In this document: piece by piece, positions 8,820 through 16,470 of the stretch
Position numbering within the stretch: position 1 is the first letter of the stretch
Layout: each line of letters opens with the position of its first letter
Assembly: GCF_035539115.1 (NCBI RefSeq)
Contig: NZ_DATLJA010000086.1
Coordinates: 1-64,000, forward strand
Length of the DNA stretch: 64,000 nt
Direction: 5' to 3'
Origin: Desulfitobacterium_A sp035539115
GTDB lineage: Bacteria > Bacillota > Desulfitobacteriia > Desulfitobacteriales > Desulfitobacteriaceae
Made by a program: the position numbers and the translations under genes
Notes under the pieces: generated by a model
The model's input: the letters and a program-made list of their open reading frames with translations, nothing else
Databases searched by the model: none
What the model was told of the DNA's origin: nothing

Positions 8820-9176
8820 ATGAAGTCAGGGATTCACTTTATCCTTTGGTTGGATGAAGATCAGAGGATTCATAAGTTCGAACTCAGTGGGCATGCGGGA
8901 TATGATGAGTATGGGCAAGATATTGTTTGTGCCGCAGTTTCGGCACTCAGCATTTCAGCGGTCAATGGCTTGGAGCATTTTTTGCCTCAAAAGCCAGAGG
9001 TCGAAGTGAGGGATTCGGATGGGTATCTTACCTGTTCACTCCCCGATTTAGATCCTCAGACGCTGGAAAAAGCCCAATGGATTCTGAAGACAATGGTTTT
9101 GGGGATTGAAGAAATCCAGCAAAGCTATGGCAATGAATATGTAAAAATTACTCAGAGGAGGTGGACTCCATGTTAA
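8820..9176 (+). CDS. prp: Ribosomal-processing cysteine protease Prp
   Basis: A 118-residue protease that removes the N-terminal extension of L27. The catalytic pair is visible as H25 (SGHAGYDEYG) and C37 (DIVCAAVSAL), with the same 12-residue spacing as in the S. aureus enzyme. It starts at ATG 8820, one base after the rplU stop, and overlaps the rpmA start by seven bases. The usual rplU-prp-rpmA order and the cleavage motif in the neighbouring L27 support the call. Confidence 0.92.
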   Translation: MKSGIHFILWLDEDQRIHKFELSGHAGYDEYGQDIVCAAVSALSISAVNGLEHFLPQKPEVEVRDSDGYLTCSLPDLDPQTLEKAQWILKTMVLGIEEIQQSYGNEYVKITQRRWTPC

Positions 9177-9466
9177 AAATGAACCTGCAACTGTTCGCAC
9201 ATAAAAAAGGGGTAGGTAGTTCCCGAAATGGTCGTGACAGTAATGCGCAACGCTTAGGCGTAAAACGCGGCGACGGTCAATTCGTGCTAGCTGGAAACAT
9301 CATCGTTCGTCAACGCGGAACGAAATTCCATGCTGGTAAAAACTGCGGTCTAGGCAAGGATGATACCCTCTTTGCTACGATTGATGGCTATGTGAAATTC
9401 GAGCGCAAGGATTGCAACCGTAAAAAAGTGAGCATTTATCCTGAACGCCAGGCTGCTCAAGCTTAA
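9170..9466 (+). CDS. rpmA: 50S ribosomal protein L27 with cleavable N-terminus
   Basis: A 98-residue L27. The start MLKMNLQLFA-HKKGVGSS carries the Firmicutes extension that Prp cleaves after A10 (motif LQLFA), exposing the mature end that reaches the peptidyl transferase centre. ATG 9170 is chosen because GAGGAGGTG lies directly upstream; the GTG at 9161 is part of that binding site. A strong terminator follows. Confidence 0.96.
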   Translation: MLKMNLQLFAHKKGVGSSRNGRDSNAQRLGVKRGDGQFVLAGNIIVRQRGTKFHAGKNCGLGKDDTLFATIDGYVKFERKDCNRKKVSIYPERQAAQA

Positions 9467-9480
9467 TTGACAACAGGAAG

Positions 9481-9514
9481 AAAGCCCCTGGGGAATCCCC
9501 AGGGGCTTTCTTTT
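9481..9514 (+). terminator. Rho-independent terminator after rpmA
   Basis: AAAGCCCCTGGGG / CCCCAGGGGCTTT, a 13-bp stem with a 3-base loop and then CTTTT. A repeat element begins directly in its T-tract. Confidence 0.9.
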
Positions 9515-9601
9515 CCTACGATGAATGTATTTATGTCCGGCAGGATAAGGCAACTAAGGCTTACGCCTGCGCTGCGCTTGGCGCTAGCCGAGTTTTCTTT
9601 A
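9514..9601. repeat. TCCTACGATGAATG element, copy B1
   Basis: About 88 bases beginning TCCTACGATGAATG, with the core GGCAGGATAAGGCAACTAAG and ending GCCGAGTTTTCTTTA. The last third resembles the end of the TACTAACAGA elements. It starts inside the T-tract of the rpmA terminator and is followed directly by a second copy. Confidence 0.75.
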
Positions 9602-9688
9602 TCCTACGATGAATGCAGTTAAGTCCGGCAGGATAAGGCAACTAGGGCAATCGCCTGCGCAACGCTCTGCGCTAGCCGAGTTTTCTAT
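9602..9688. repeat. TCCTACGATGAATG element, copy B2 (tandem with B1)
   Basis: About 87 bases, same start and same GGCAGGATAAGGCAACTA core as B1, but a changed hairpin region (CAATCGCCTGCGCAACGCTC). It ends TTTTCTATA directly before the ribosome binding site of the Spo0B-like gene, so the tandem pair fills the whole rpmA to spo0B gap. Confidence 0.75.
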
Positions 9689-9705
9689 AAGTGGAGGAAT
9701 TAAAA

Positions 9706-10230
9706 ATGCACGATGGGGAGAATCTAGAACATATCCTATTAAGGGAGCAACTGGAATACTACCGTCTGCAACGTCATGATTTTCTTAATCATGGTCAGGT
9801 GATTATGGGTTATCTGCAGTTAGGAAAAGCAGAGAAGGCGCTTGAGTATCTACGCGAGGCGATTGACGGTCTAGAAGCTGAGCAGATAGCCGGGCAAATT
9901 TCCCAGGAGACGGTGGGTGCGATAATTCTGGGGCTTATCCTCTCTCTCCGCCAACAGAGAATTCCTGTTGAGTTATATCTGGGCGAGCAGATGAAAACAA
10001 CGCATTACTGGGAAGAATTCTGGCGGGAAGAATACGGACAAGCTTTGTACGGGTACACTAAAGAATGCATCCAGATTCTGTGCGAAAAATATCAGGGAAT
10101 GGGAGACTCGTGTCCAGATGTTTATCTTAACTTAGATGGGGATAACGGGTTTTCGTGTCATATAAAAGTCATGCAGGAAAATCAGACGGTTTGGGAAAAC
10201 CAGTTGGCACTATTGAAAACTGATGATTAG
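9706..10230 (+). CDS. Spo0B-like sporulation phosphotransferase / sensor-kinase-type dimerisation protein
   Basis: A 174-residue protein whose N-terminal helix contains QRHDFLNHGQVI; H24 of RHDFLNH matches the phosphorylated histidine of Spo0B/SpoOB_a domains. In the sporulation phosphorelay Spo0B passes phosphate from Spo0F to Spo0A. Position directly before obg is the same as in Bacillus. ATG 9706 is chosen since GTGGAGG at 9691-9697 is its binding site. The C-terminal part is weakly conserved in this family, so a full phosphorelay role is inferred. Confidence 0.75.
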   Translation: MHDGENLEHILLREQLEYYRLQRHDFLNHGQVIMGYLQLGKAEKALEYLREAIDGLEAEQIAGQISQETVGAIILGLILSLRQQRIPVELYLGEQMKTTHYWEEFWREEYGQALYGYTKECIQILCEKYQGMGDSCPDVYLNLDGDNGFSCHIKVMQENQTVWENQLALLKTDD

Positions 10231-10283
10231 TTAAGCTTAAGTTAAAAGTTAAGCATGAAGTGGAATTAAAGGGGATTCGCGGT

Positions 10284-11558
10284 ATGTTTTATGACCAAGC
10301 AAAAATTTATGTAAAAGGTGGAGACGGTGGTTCTGGGGTGGTGGCCTTTCGCCGAGAAAAGTATGTCCCCGAAGGGGGCCCAGCGGGCGGAGACGGCGGT
10401 CGGGGTGGAAACGTCATTTTTATAGCGGACGAAGGATTGCGAACACTTGTGGATTTCCGTTACAAACGACACTATAAGGCAGACCGGGGTGAACATGGAC
10501 AGGGCAAGAACATGCATGGCAAAGGTGCCGAGGACATGGTCGTGCGCATTCCTTCGGGAACCTTGATTAAAGATGGAGATACTGGTGAAGTTCTCGCGGA
10601 CTTAACCGAGGATGGACAGAAGGCTGTCGTAGCCAAAGGAGGGCGTGGGGGTCGTGGAAATGCACGATTTATGAGTAATACAAACAAAGCGCCGACTTTG
10701 GCCGAAAAGGGTGAACCGGGTGAAGAACGTTGGCTGATCCTAGAGCTGAAGCTTTTGGCCGATGTCGGGCTTGTCGGTTTCCCGAATGTCGGAAAATCGA
10801 CGATTATTTCACAGGTTTCTGCGGCCAAACCCAAAATTGCGGATTATCATTTTACAACGCTTGTTCCGAACCTTGGCGTGGTGGAATTAGAGGACGGAGA
10901 TAGTTTTGTCATGGCTGATATCCCGGGATTGATTGAAGGGGCTCATGCGGGGGCAGGACTGGGGCATGAGTTTTTACGACATACAGAACGGACACGCTTA
11001 ATTTTGCATGTTTTGGACATTTCCGGTTCGGAAGAACGCGATCCTCTCGAAGATTATCGAATTATTCAGGAGGAGCTACGCCAATATAGTCCTGAACTCG
11101 CTAAACGCCCGATGATTGTTGTGGCCAATAAAATGGACATCCCAGGCGCGGAGGAGAACTTGAAGCGCTTGCAAGAAGAGTTAGGAAGCGAAACTGAGAT
11201 CTTCCCGGTTTCGGCAGCGACGGGAGAAGGACTTAAGGGCGTAATTTACCGGATTGCCCAGCTGTTACCGGAAATCCCGGTTCCAGAGATTTTGATCCGA
11301 GAGGATGAGCAGCATAAAGTCACTCATGTGGAACCCACAGAACGTTTCATAATTACGAAGGAAGACGGCGTCTTTGTCATTACTGGCAAAGAGATTGAAA
11401 AGCATGCTAAAATGACCCTTTTTGAGAGTGAGGAAGGGCTTTATCGTTTTCAAACTATTTTAAAGACTATGGGTGTGGATGGTGCCCTCCGCGCGGAAGG
11501 AATTAAGGCAGGGGACAAAGTTCAGATTGTGGGTATGGAGTTCGACTGGGAGGACTAG
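10284..11558 (+). CDS. obg: GTPase Obg/CgtA
   Basis: A 424-residue ribosome-associated GTPase. Order: glycine-rich Obg fold (residues ~1-155), G domain with P-loop GFPNVGKST at 165-173, switch II DIPGL, NKMD motif, and a C-terminal OCT domain (~345-424). It acts in 50S maturation and stress/sporulation signalling. ATG 10284 (MFYDQAKIYVKGG) is chosen with AAAGGGG upstream; an in-frame start at 10260 lacks a site. It follows the Spo0B-like gene by 53 bases, as in Bacillus. Confidence 0.93.
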   Translation: MFYDQAKIYVKGGDGGSGVVAFRREKYVPEGGPAGGDGGRGGNVIFIADEGLRTLVDFRYKRHYKADRGEHGQGKNMHGKGAEDMVVRIPSGTLIKDGDTGEVLADLTEDGQKAVVAKGGRGGRGNARFMSNTNKAPTLAEKGEPGEERWLILELKLLADVGLVGFPNVGKSTIISQVSAAKPKIADYHFTTLVPNLGVVELEDGDSFVMADIPGLIEGAHAGAGLGHEFLRHTERTRLILHVLDISGSEERDPLEDYRIIQEELRQYSPELAKRPMIVVANKMDIPGAEENLKRLQEELGSETEIFPVSAATGEGLKGVIYRIAQLLPEIPVPEILIREDEQHKVTHVEPTERFIITKEDGVFVITGKEIEKHAKMTLFESEEGLYRFQTILKTMGVDGALRAEGIKAGDKVQIVGMEFDWED

Positions 11559-11607
11559 GTAGGATTACAAAGTCAATCAGGTCATCGGGTCTAAGGAGGG
11601 CACAGGA

Positions 11608-12834
11608 TTGAGTCGCAAAAAGTGGGTCTGGAGTATCGTTAGCTTGGCAATTGTTCTGGGAGTCAGCTTTAGTGCTTGGTGGTTCGGTGGGCGGAATGCT
11701 ACTGGAGTCAAGGTTAGAGTTGCAACAGCAGAAAATGCCACAATCCAACAGGAGGTATATGCTTCGGGAGCGGTTGTTCCTGCCAAGCAACAGCAGGTTA
11801 CGGTGATGGCACCAAGCAAGGTTGCCAAGGTTTTTGTCCATACTGGGGATACGGTGAAGATCGGACAAACCTTAGTCCAAATGGATACCGTACTTGCCGA
11901 TGCTCAAGTGGCTCAAGCTCAAGCTGGAGTGAATACAGCTCAAACCAATCTTACGGCTGCGCAAGAGACCTTGAATACCTTAAAAAGTGCCCAGAATGCT
12001 TTAAAGACTTCCCAAATTGCATCTGCCAGCACATCCACTCTGCTTCAGGGGGGATCTTCGATCCCAACGATAGAGGTCCCGATGAACTCAACTGTGAATA
12101 TGCCAGAAAATACAGGGCAGCTAACCTCGGGGTCTACGTTACAACAAGCGGAGTCATCAGTTTCTCAAGCCAAAGCGATGCTTCAACAGGCTCAGGAAGG
12201 GCTTAAAGTGGCTCAAGCTCAACGCGCCCAAAATGTTTATACGGCAAGTATTGCGGGAACAGTGCTCGAATTAAATGGTCAGGATGGAAGTATGGCCCCG
12301 CTGCAAACCCCCTTGATCGTGGTCGGTGATCTAAGTAAACTTCAAGTTGCAGTTCAATTGAACGAAGTTGATGCGGGTAAGGTTCAGTTGGGACAAAAGG
12401 TGAGGTTAACGAGCAAAGTCGTCGGAAATACAGCGCTTGCGGGCGTAGTTTCGGAGATCGCTCCTCAAGCAGTAAGTAAGCCGAGTGTTCAAGGAAATTC
12501 ACCTCCTTCTGTTGCGGTAAAAATCGATCTTGAAAGCGTTCCTCCAGAATTAAAACCAGGCTTTACCGTGGATTTAAATATTGCGACATCATCTAAAAAC
12601 AATGTCTTGACCATTCCTCAAGAAGCCCTTTTTCAAGAGGGTGGGAAGAACTTCGTTTTCCAAGTCATCAATAAGATACTGGCGAAAACGGAAGTGAGTA
12701 TCGGGATCGCTAATGAAACTTTGCAAGAAATTACTTCAGGGCTAGAGGCGGGTGATGTGGTGGTACTCAATCCGACAGCCCAGCTGGCGAATGGCTTGCC
12801 AGTCACCCTGGATACGGGAAGTGGAACACCATGA
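11608..12834 (+). CDS. Efflux RND/MacA-type periplasmic adaptor subunit (membrane fusion protein)
   Basis: A 408-residue HlyD/MacA-like adaptor. N-terminal membrane anchor (VWSIVSLAIVLGVSFSAWW, ~residues 6-24), a biotinyl-lipoyl-like half (ASGAVVPAKQQQVTVMAPS), a long alanine/glutamine-rich coiled coil (~95-210), and beta-barrel and membrane-proximal domains. TTG 11608 follows AAGGAGG. Its stop overlaps the ATG of the MacB-like permease, so both are made together. It would link the permease to the cell envelope for export of an unknown substrate. No ATPase gene lies in this operon. Confidence 0.85.
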   Translation: MSRKKWVWSIVSLAIVLGVSFSAWWFGGRNATGVKVRVATAENATIQQEVYASGAVVPAKQQQVTVMAPSKVAKVFVHTGDTVKIGQTLVQMDTVLADAQVAQAQAGVNTAQTNLTAAQETLNTLKSAQNALKTSQIASASTSTLLQGGSSIPTIEVPMNSTVNMPENTGQLTSGSTLQQAESSVSQAKAMLQQAQEGLKVAQAQRAQNVYTASIAGTVLELNGQDGSMAPLQTPLIVVGDLSKLQVAVQLNEVDAGKVQLGQKVRLTSKVVGNTALAGVVSEIAPQAVSKPSVQGNSPPSVAVKIDLESVPPELKPGFTVDLNIATSSKNNVLTIPQEALFQEGGKNFVFQVINKILAKTEVSIGIANETLQEITSGLEAGDVVVLNPTAQLANGLPVTLDTGSGTP

Positions 12835-14030
12835 GCCTACTCGAGAGTTTGCGGGGTGCCCTATCGAGTTTGAAAGTAAACAAACTTCGGGCAGGGCTTA
12901 CCATGCTCGGGATCATTATCGGGATTGCGGCTGTGATTGCAGTCGTCACGATTGGGATGGGTGGCAAGGCTGCGGTCATGCAAGAGTTGGAGAAGACCGG
13001 GGTCAATCTGTTTATTATTTATCCGAAGTCGGTCGGACAAAGCAATACCCAAGATGGAGCGAAACTGACCTGGCAAGATGTGGATAGTTTGAAACGCGCT
13101 TTACCGCAAGTGAAGAGCCTGGTTCCCGCAAGTTCGGAGTATGGTACTCTGGAAGTGAATCAAAAAAGTAGTTCAGCAATGGTTGTAGGGACAACACCTG
13201 AGTTTGCAGAGGTTCGACGCCGAGAGGTGGCAACAGGTCGATTTTTTACGGCTGATGAGCTAGCTTCTAACCGGCGAGTGATTGTTATTGATCAAAAAAT
13301 GGAGGATACCCTTTTCGGGCCAGGAAATCCACTGGGTCAACAGGTGCTGGTCCATAATGTTCCCTGTCGTGTCATTGGTGTATTGGCGCAAGACCAATCC
13401 TCTTTTGCCCAGTTTGACATGGGACCGCAAAATGCCTTTGGCTATATGCCCTGGGGAACGTGGTCCGATATTTTTGGTTCAAGGCGTGTTGACCAACTCG
13501 AAGGATCAACTTTGAATAAAGCCGATCTAGAGGGAACGATCACGTCGGCGAAACGGATTCTGAATCAGCGCCATGGGACGACGGACCAGTATGAGACTTT
13601 TAATGTTCAGCAACTGGTGCTAGCGGCTGAAAAAATCACTAAGATTTTGACCAGTATTATCAGTTTGGTGGCCGGAATTTCCCTTTTAGTCGGGGGAATC
13701 GGAATTATGAATATCATGCTTGTGTCCGTGACCGAGCGGACGCGGGAAATTGGCTTGCGCAAAGCAGTCGGAGCGAAAGAACGGGATATTCTGACGCAAT
13801 TTCTATTGGAAGCCACAATCATCTCTTTGATTGGGGGACTGGTCGGGATTGCTTTAGGTTCCGCAAGTGCGCTCTTAATCGCAAAGCTTCTTAATTGGCC
13901 ACCCGCGTTGTCCAGTTGGGCTATTCTTACGGCAGTGACTTTTTCGATTGCCGTGGGTGTCTTTTTCGGATATTATCCAGCCCAGAAAGCAGCAAAGCTC
14001 GAACCGATGGCAGCGCTACGATATGAATGA
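12831..14030 (+). CDS. MacB/FtsX-type ABC transporter permease
   Basis: A 399-residue permease with a first transmembrane helix (LTMLGIIIGIAAVIAVVTIG), a MacB_PCD extracytoplasmic domain (~residues 45-250) and three C-terminal FtsX helices, with the SVTERTREIGLRKAVGA motif that contacts the ATPase. It is translationally coupled to the adaptor at 11608. MacB-like systems need an ATP-binding subunit; neither a fused nucleotide-binding domain nor a separate ATPase is present here, so one must come from elsewhere or the pair is inactive. Confidence 0.85.
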   Translation: MSLLESLRGALSSLKVNKLRAGLTMLGIIIGIAAVIAVVTIGMGGKAAVMQELEKTGVNLFIIYPKSVGQSNTQDGAKLTWQDVDSLKRALPQVKSLVPASSEYGTLEVNQKSSSAMVVGTTPEFAEVRRREVATGRFFTADELASNRRVIVIDQKMEDTLFGPGNPLGQQVLVHNVPCRVIGVLAQDQSSFAQFDMGPQNAFGYMPWGTWSDIFGSRRVDQLEGSTLNKADLEGTITSAKRILNQRHGTTDQYETFNVQQLVLAAEKITKILTSIISLVAGISLLVGGIGIMNIMLVSVTERTREIGLRKAVGAKERDILTQFLLEATIISLIGGLVGIALGSASALLIAKLLNWPPALSSWAILTAVTFSIAVGVFFGYYPAQKAAKLEPMAALRYE

Positions 14031-14064
14031 AGCTTTGGTTTTACACCGTTCACTCTGTATAAGC

Positions 14065-14185
14065 TGCGCAGACCAAACTAGCCGCTTAACTCTTCGCTCC
14101 GACGGGACATGGCCAAATTGGCGTCCCGATAGTCTCCAGTGGAGAGTATCGCACTATTTGCGAAGTTTGGTATCCGCTCTGGATA
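14065..14185. repeat. Long-palindrome family, short divergent copy (F3)
   Basis: Between the permease and yhbY. Contains ACCAAACTAGCCGC and, inverted, GCGAAGTTTGGT, plus two inner hairpins: CGGGACATGGCC..GGCGTCCCG and GATAGTCTCCAGTGGAGAGTATC. The ACCAAACT/AGTTTGGT arms and variable tip hairpins tie it to the other long palindromes, although it is the most divergent. Confidence 0.5.
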
Positions 14186-14238
14186 CTATGCGGTCTTATT
14201 TGCACTTTTTAATTTTGATCTTAGTTAGGAGGATTTAT

Positions 14239-14529
14239 GTGTTAACAGGTAAACAAAAACATTTTCTTCGGTCCATGGGTAACGAAATGGATGCAATTTT
14301 GCAAATTGGTAAAGAAGGGCTCACCGAGGCTGTGGTCATTTCAACGAATGAGGTTTTGGAGACACGGGAACTTATCAAAGGGCGGGTATTAACCAACAGC
14401 ATGGAAGACCCAAAAGCAGCTGCTGAGAATCTAGCCAGTCGCACGGGAGCGGAACTCGTACAAGTCATTGGACGGAATTTTTTGCTCTACCGTGAGTCGA
14501 AAAAGATGCCTGTCATCGTTTTACCGTGA
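14239..14529 (+). CDS. yhbY: YhbY-type CRM-domain RNA-binding protein
   Basis: A 96-residue single CRM/YhbY domain: MLTGKQKHFLRSMGNEMDAI, the GKEG loop, and VIGRNFLLYRES near the end. These proteins associate with pre-50S ribosomal particles. GTG 14239 is the start: TAGGAGGA lies five bases upstream, and the overlapping ATG at 14237 is closed at once. A terminator follows. The usual next gene, nadD, is displaced to 16921 by a small accessory island. Confidence 0.9.
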   Translation: MLTGKQKHFLRSMGNEMDAILQIGKEGLTEAVVISTNEVLETRELIKGRVLTNSMEDPKAAAENLASRTGAELVQVIGRNFLLYRESKKMPVIVLP

Positions 14530-14576
14530 TTAGGATGTCTCATTTGGGGGCAGTTGTAATTATTAATGAAACCTAC

Positions 14577-14618
14577 GAAAGAGTACAGGAAGGGCTAAAG
14601 CTTCCTGTACTCTTTCTA
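14577..14618 (+). terminator. Rho-independent terminator after yhbY
   Basis: AGAGTACAGGAAG / CTTCCTGTACTCTTT with a short loop and a T-rich foot. Between here and 14846 I see nothing else that can be named. Confidence 0.8.
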
Positions 14619-14846
14619 ATTTTGTAAACCCTCACTACGCAGATTGTCCCTAATCATTGATGTTCCTAAATATTTCTAGAGACGACAATTTGTGGAGTTT
14701 TTCATTAGACGGTGCTATAGTAATAAGAACAAAAGTTTCAAAATATTTAAACGCCCGTTTTTCTATAACTGTTTCATAATCTACTTTGGCACATCACTTT
14801 TACATATCAAGGTAATAACAGTACTAAGAAGAGTGAGGTGTTTGAT

Positions 14847-15554
14847 TTGCAAGTTGCGATTGTAGAGGATGATCTGATTTTTAGGAAAGAGTTGCTAAAG
14901 ATTCTGTCAGCTTTTCCTGGAATTGAAATTATTGGCTCATTTGATAATGGCGAAGAATTGTTGGCTCAAGTTCATAGAATCAAACCGGATATTCTCTTTT
15001 TAGATGTTGGCTTGCCCGGTATTTCAGGAATTCAAGTTGCCGAAAGTGTTCGTCGAGATTTTCCGTATTTGGATATTGTATTTATTACGGCAGATGAGAA
15101 TCACTTCCGAGATGCATTTCAAGTCTATGCTACAGACTATATTGATAAACCTCTTGATACGGATAGAGTGTACAAGACAATAGCACGGATTCAAAACAAA
15201 TTTCCTAGGTCCGAATCGAAAATTGAGTTGAGATGCAAAGAAACAGTAGAAATTCTAAGGCAAGAAGAGATCTACATGGTAGAAGCCTTGTCGAAAAAGA
15301 CGGTGGTTAATAGTGTGAATCACTCGTTTACATGCCTATATTCTATCCAAGAGATGGAAGATCGGTTGGATAAGGAGTTATTCCTCAGAACTAGTCGATC
15401 GTACATCGTAAATTTAAGATTAGTAGAGTCGATTAAATCATCTATGCGTGCATTGTATCAGATTTCTTTTAAGGGCAGGGATTACCAAGCATTCTTGCAA
15501 AAAGATATATATCCTGAATTCAGACGGCGGATTAAGGGCCAAAGTATTGTTTAG
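14847..15554 (+). CDS. LytTR-family response regulator (AgrA-like)
   Basis: A 235-residue regulator with a receiver domain (acidic pair E7/D8/D9, phosphoacceptor D53 in ILFLDVGLPG, YIDKPLD lysine) and a C-terminal LytTR DNA-binding domain (~residues 135-235, FLRTSRSYIVNL). Such regulators control agr-type quorum sensing and bacteriocin genes. TTG 14847 fits the GTGAGG site; GTG 14838 is an alternative. The next frame resembles the membrane input part of a cognate sensor kinase, but no kinase domain follows, so its activating partner here seems lost. Confidence 0.85.
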   Translation: MQVAIVEDDLIFRKELLKILSAFPGIEIIGSFDNGEELLAQVHRIKPDILFLDVGLPGISGIQVAESVRRDFPYLDIVFITADENHFRDAFQVYATDYIDKPLDTDRVYKTIARIQNKFPRSESKIELRCKETVEILRQEEIYMVEALSKKTVVNSVNHSFTCLYSIQEMEDRLDKELFLRTSRSYIVNLRLVESIKSSMRALYQISFKGRDYQAFLQKDIYPEFRRRIKGQSIV

Positions 15555-15669
15555 GATGAGAAAAGGGTGAGCAGATATAGTTGAAGTACTTGTTTTTTCC
15601 ATACCGGAGGCGGTTATTATTTTCTGTTTAGCCTCTAGTTTTTTAGGAAGAAAATTCTCGGGGAGCCGA

Positions 15670-15987
15670 TTGGCTGTTATGGCTGTTATGGCAGTTATCT
15701 TCGGTGTAACGACATATTTGATCCGAGCAAGTACTGGAAATTATATTTTTAGTATTCTTTTCTCTTGTTTTTTTATAACCTTATTACTTAACAATGCATG
15801 GTGGGGATACCCAATCAACTCCAAGATCATTTCTTATGGTTCCTCTTCTGCGGTTGTCCATTTCAGTAAAGCGGTTAGCGGTTATTCGATTGCAAAATGG
15901 GGTAGTCTTGAGCTTATGAAAAGTTACAGTTGGGATCCTTATAATCCTGGAGGTGGTTATGGCCCACCAGTTAAAACATATTATTAA
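15670..15987 (+). CDS. Small membrane protein, possible remnant of the N-terminus of an Agr-type sensor kinase
   Basis: The frame is open from 15571. Just behind an AAAGGGTG site it would read VEVLVFSIPEAVIIFCLASS, typical for the membrane part of Agr-type sensor kinases, but the codon at the natural start is ATA, not ATG. The first usable start is TTG 15670. Three hydrophobic helices are followed by an unrelated tail ending in DPYNPGGGYGPPVKTYY. No histidine kinase domain is present. It is probably a truncated kinase joined to foreign sequence; a made product is uncertain. Confidence 0.4.
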   Translation: MAVMAVMAVIFGVTTYLIRASTGNYIFSILFSCFFITLLLNNAWWGYPINSKIISYGSSSAVVHFSKAVSGYSIAKWGSLELMKSYSWDPYNPGGGYGPPVKTYY

Positions 15988-16004
15988 TAAGGGGGGGATA
16001 ATCT

Positions 16005-16241
16005 TTGAAAAAGTTTATTGCATTATTATCTGTTGCGTGTTTAATCGCTGTAACAATATTGACATCCACAGCTTTAGAAGCAAATGCATCAATTGCTTCT
16101 AAAATTGATAAAAACATTTCAAGTATAATGGATGATGTCAATAAATTAGCAACTCAAGATCCTCAAGCAGCAATGAATTCAAATCCATATAGTTACAGAA
16201 AAGGCTTGCAGGGCGGTCGGCATTCCTCCAAAGGGAGGTGA
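16005..16241 (+). CDS. Small secreted peptide, unrecognised
   Basis: A 78-residue protein with a clear signal peptide (KKFIALLSVACLIAVTILTS, cleavage probably after ALEANA at ~28) and a short polar mature part rich in N, Q, S and K with no cysteine. Start behind AAGGGGGGGATAATC. It lies between the membrane fragment and a toxin gene, in a region controlled by a LytTR regulator, so a signalling or bacteriocin-like role is conceivable but not shown. Its last codons run through the toxin ribosome binding site. Confidence 0.45.
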   Translation: MKKFIALLSVACLIAVTILTSTALEANASIASKIDKNISSIMDDVNKLATQDPQAAMNSNPYSYRKGLQGGRHSSKGR

Positions 16242-16245
16242 TGCC
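16219..16245 (+). promoter_or_regulatory. Hairpin that hides the toxin ribosome binding site
   Basis: GGCATTCCTCC (16219-16229) can pair with GGGAGGTGATGCC (16233-16245), covering the GGGAGG site of the toxin ORF. In addition GGGCGGTC at 16211-16218 is complementary to GACCGCCC at 16329-16336 just after the toxin ORF. Both are typical of type I toxin mRNAs. Confidence 0.6.
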
Positions 16246-16329
16246 ATGGAAGTTTACCAATCATTGGCGCTTATGATTTCATTTGCGACATTGGTCGTGT
16301 TAATACTTTCGTTCCATAACAAAGGATAG
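16246..16329 (+). CDS. Putative holin-like type I toxin (Hol_Tox/TxpA-BsrG-like)
   Basis: A 27-residue peptide, MEVYQSLALMISFATLVVLI followed by LSFHNKG. The start M-x-VYQ-L-LMI-F, the single transmembrane helix and the short charged tail match the holin-like toxin family of Gram-positive bacteria. Such peptides insert in the membrane and are silenced by an antisense RNA overlapping the mRNA. ATG 16246 follows GGGAGGTGATGCC. A hairpin (GATAGACCGC..GCGGTCTATC, 16325-16360) and a terminator follow, as in other members. The antisense RNA itself cannot be proved from sequence. Confidence 0.75.
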   Translation: MEVYQSLALMISFATLVVLILSFHNKG

Positions 16330-16400
16330 ACCGCCCCGATTCCAAAGGTTGCGGTCTATCCGTCACCCTAAGCCGTCCGCCTTTTAAGCGGCTGTTGCAA

Positions 16401-16435
16401 GGAATCATGTTCACGCATGATTCCCTTTTGATTTT
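16401..16435 (+). terminator. Terminator of the toxin transcript
   Basis: GGAATCATG / CATGATTCC with a 6-base loop, followed by CTTTTGATTTT. Confidence 0.75.
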
Positions 16436-16470
16436 AGTATACCATAATCAAGTCAATATTATATACCTAG

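Noticed and set aside
9514..9688. Tandem repeats as a possible CRISPR array
   Set aside because: Only two units, no constant spacer length, no cas genes, and the same units occur singly elsewhere.
11503..11868. Minus-strand frame of 121 codons across the obg to adaptor gap
   Set aside because: Overlaps two well supported + strand genes and lacks a ribosome site.
13948..14238. Longer version of yhbY starting inside the permease gene
   Set aside because: The extra part is the permease and a palindrome read in another frame; a perfect ribosome site supports the start at 14239.
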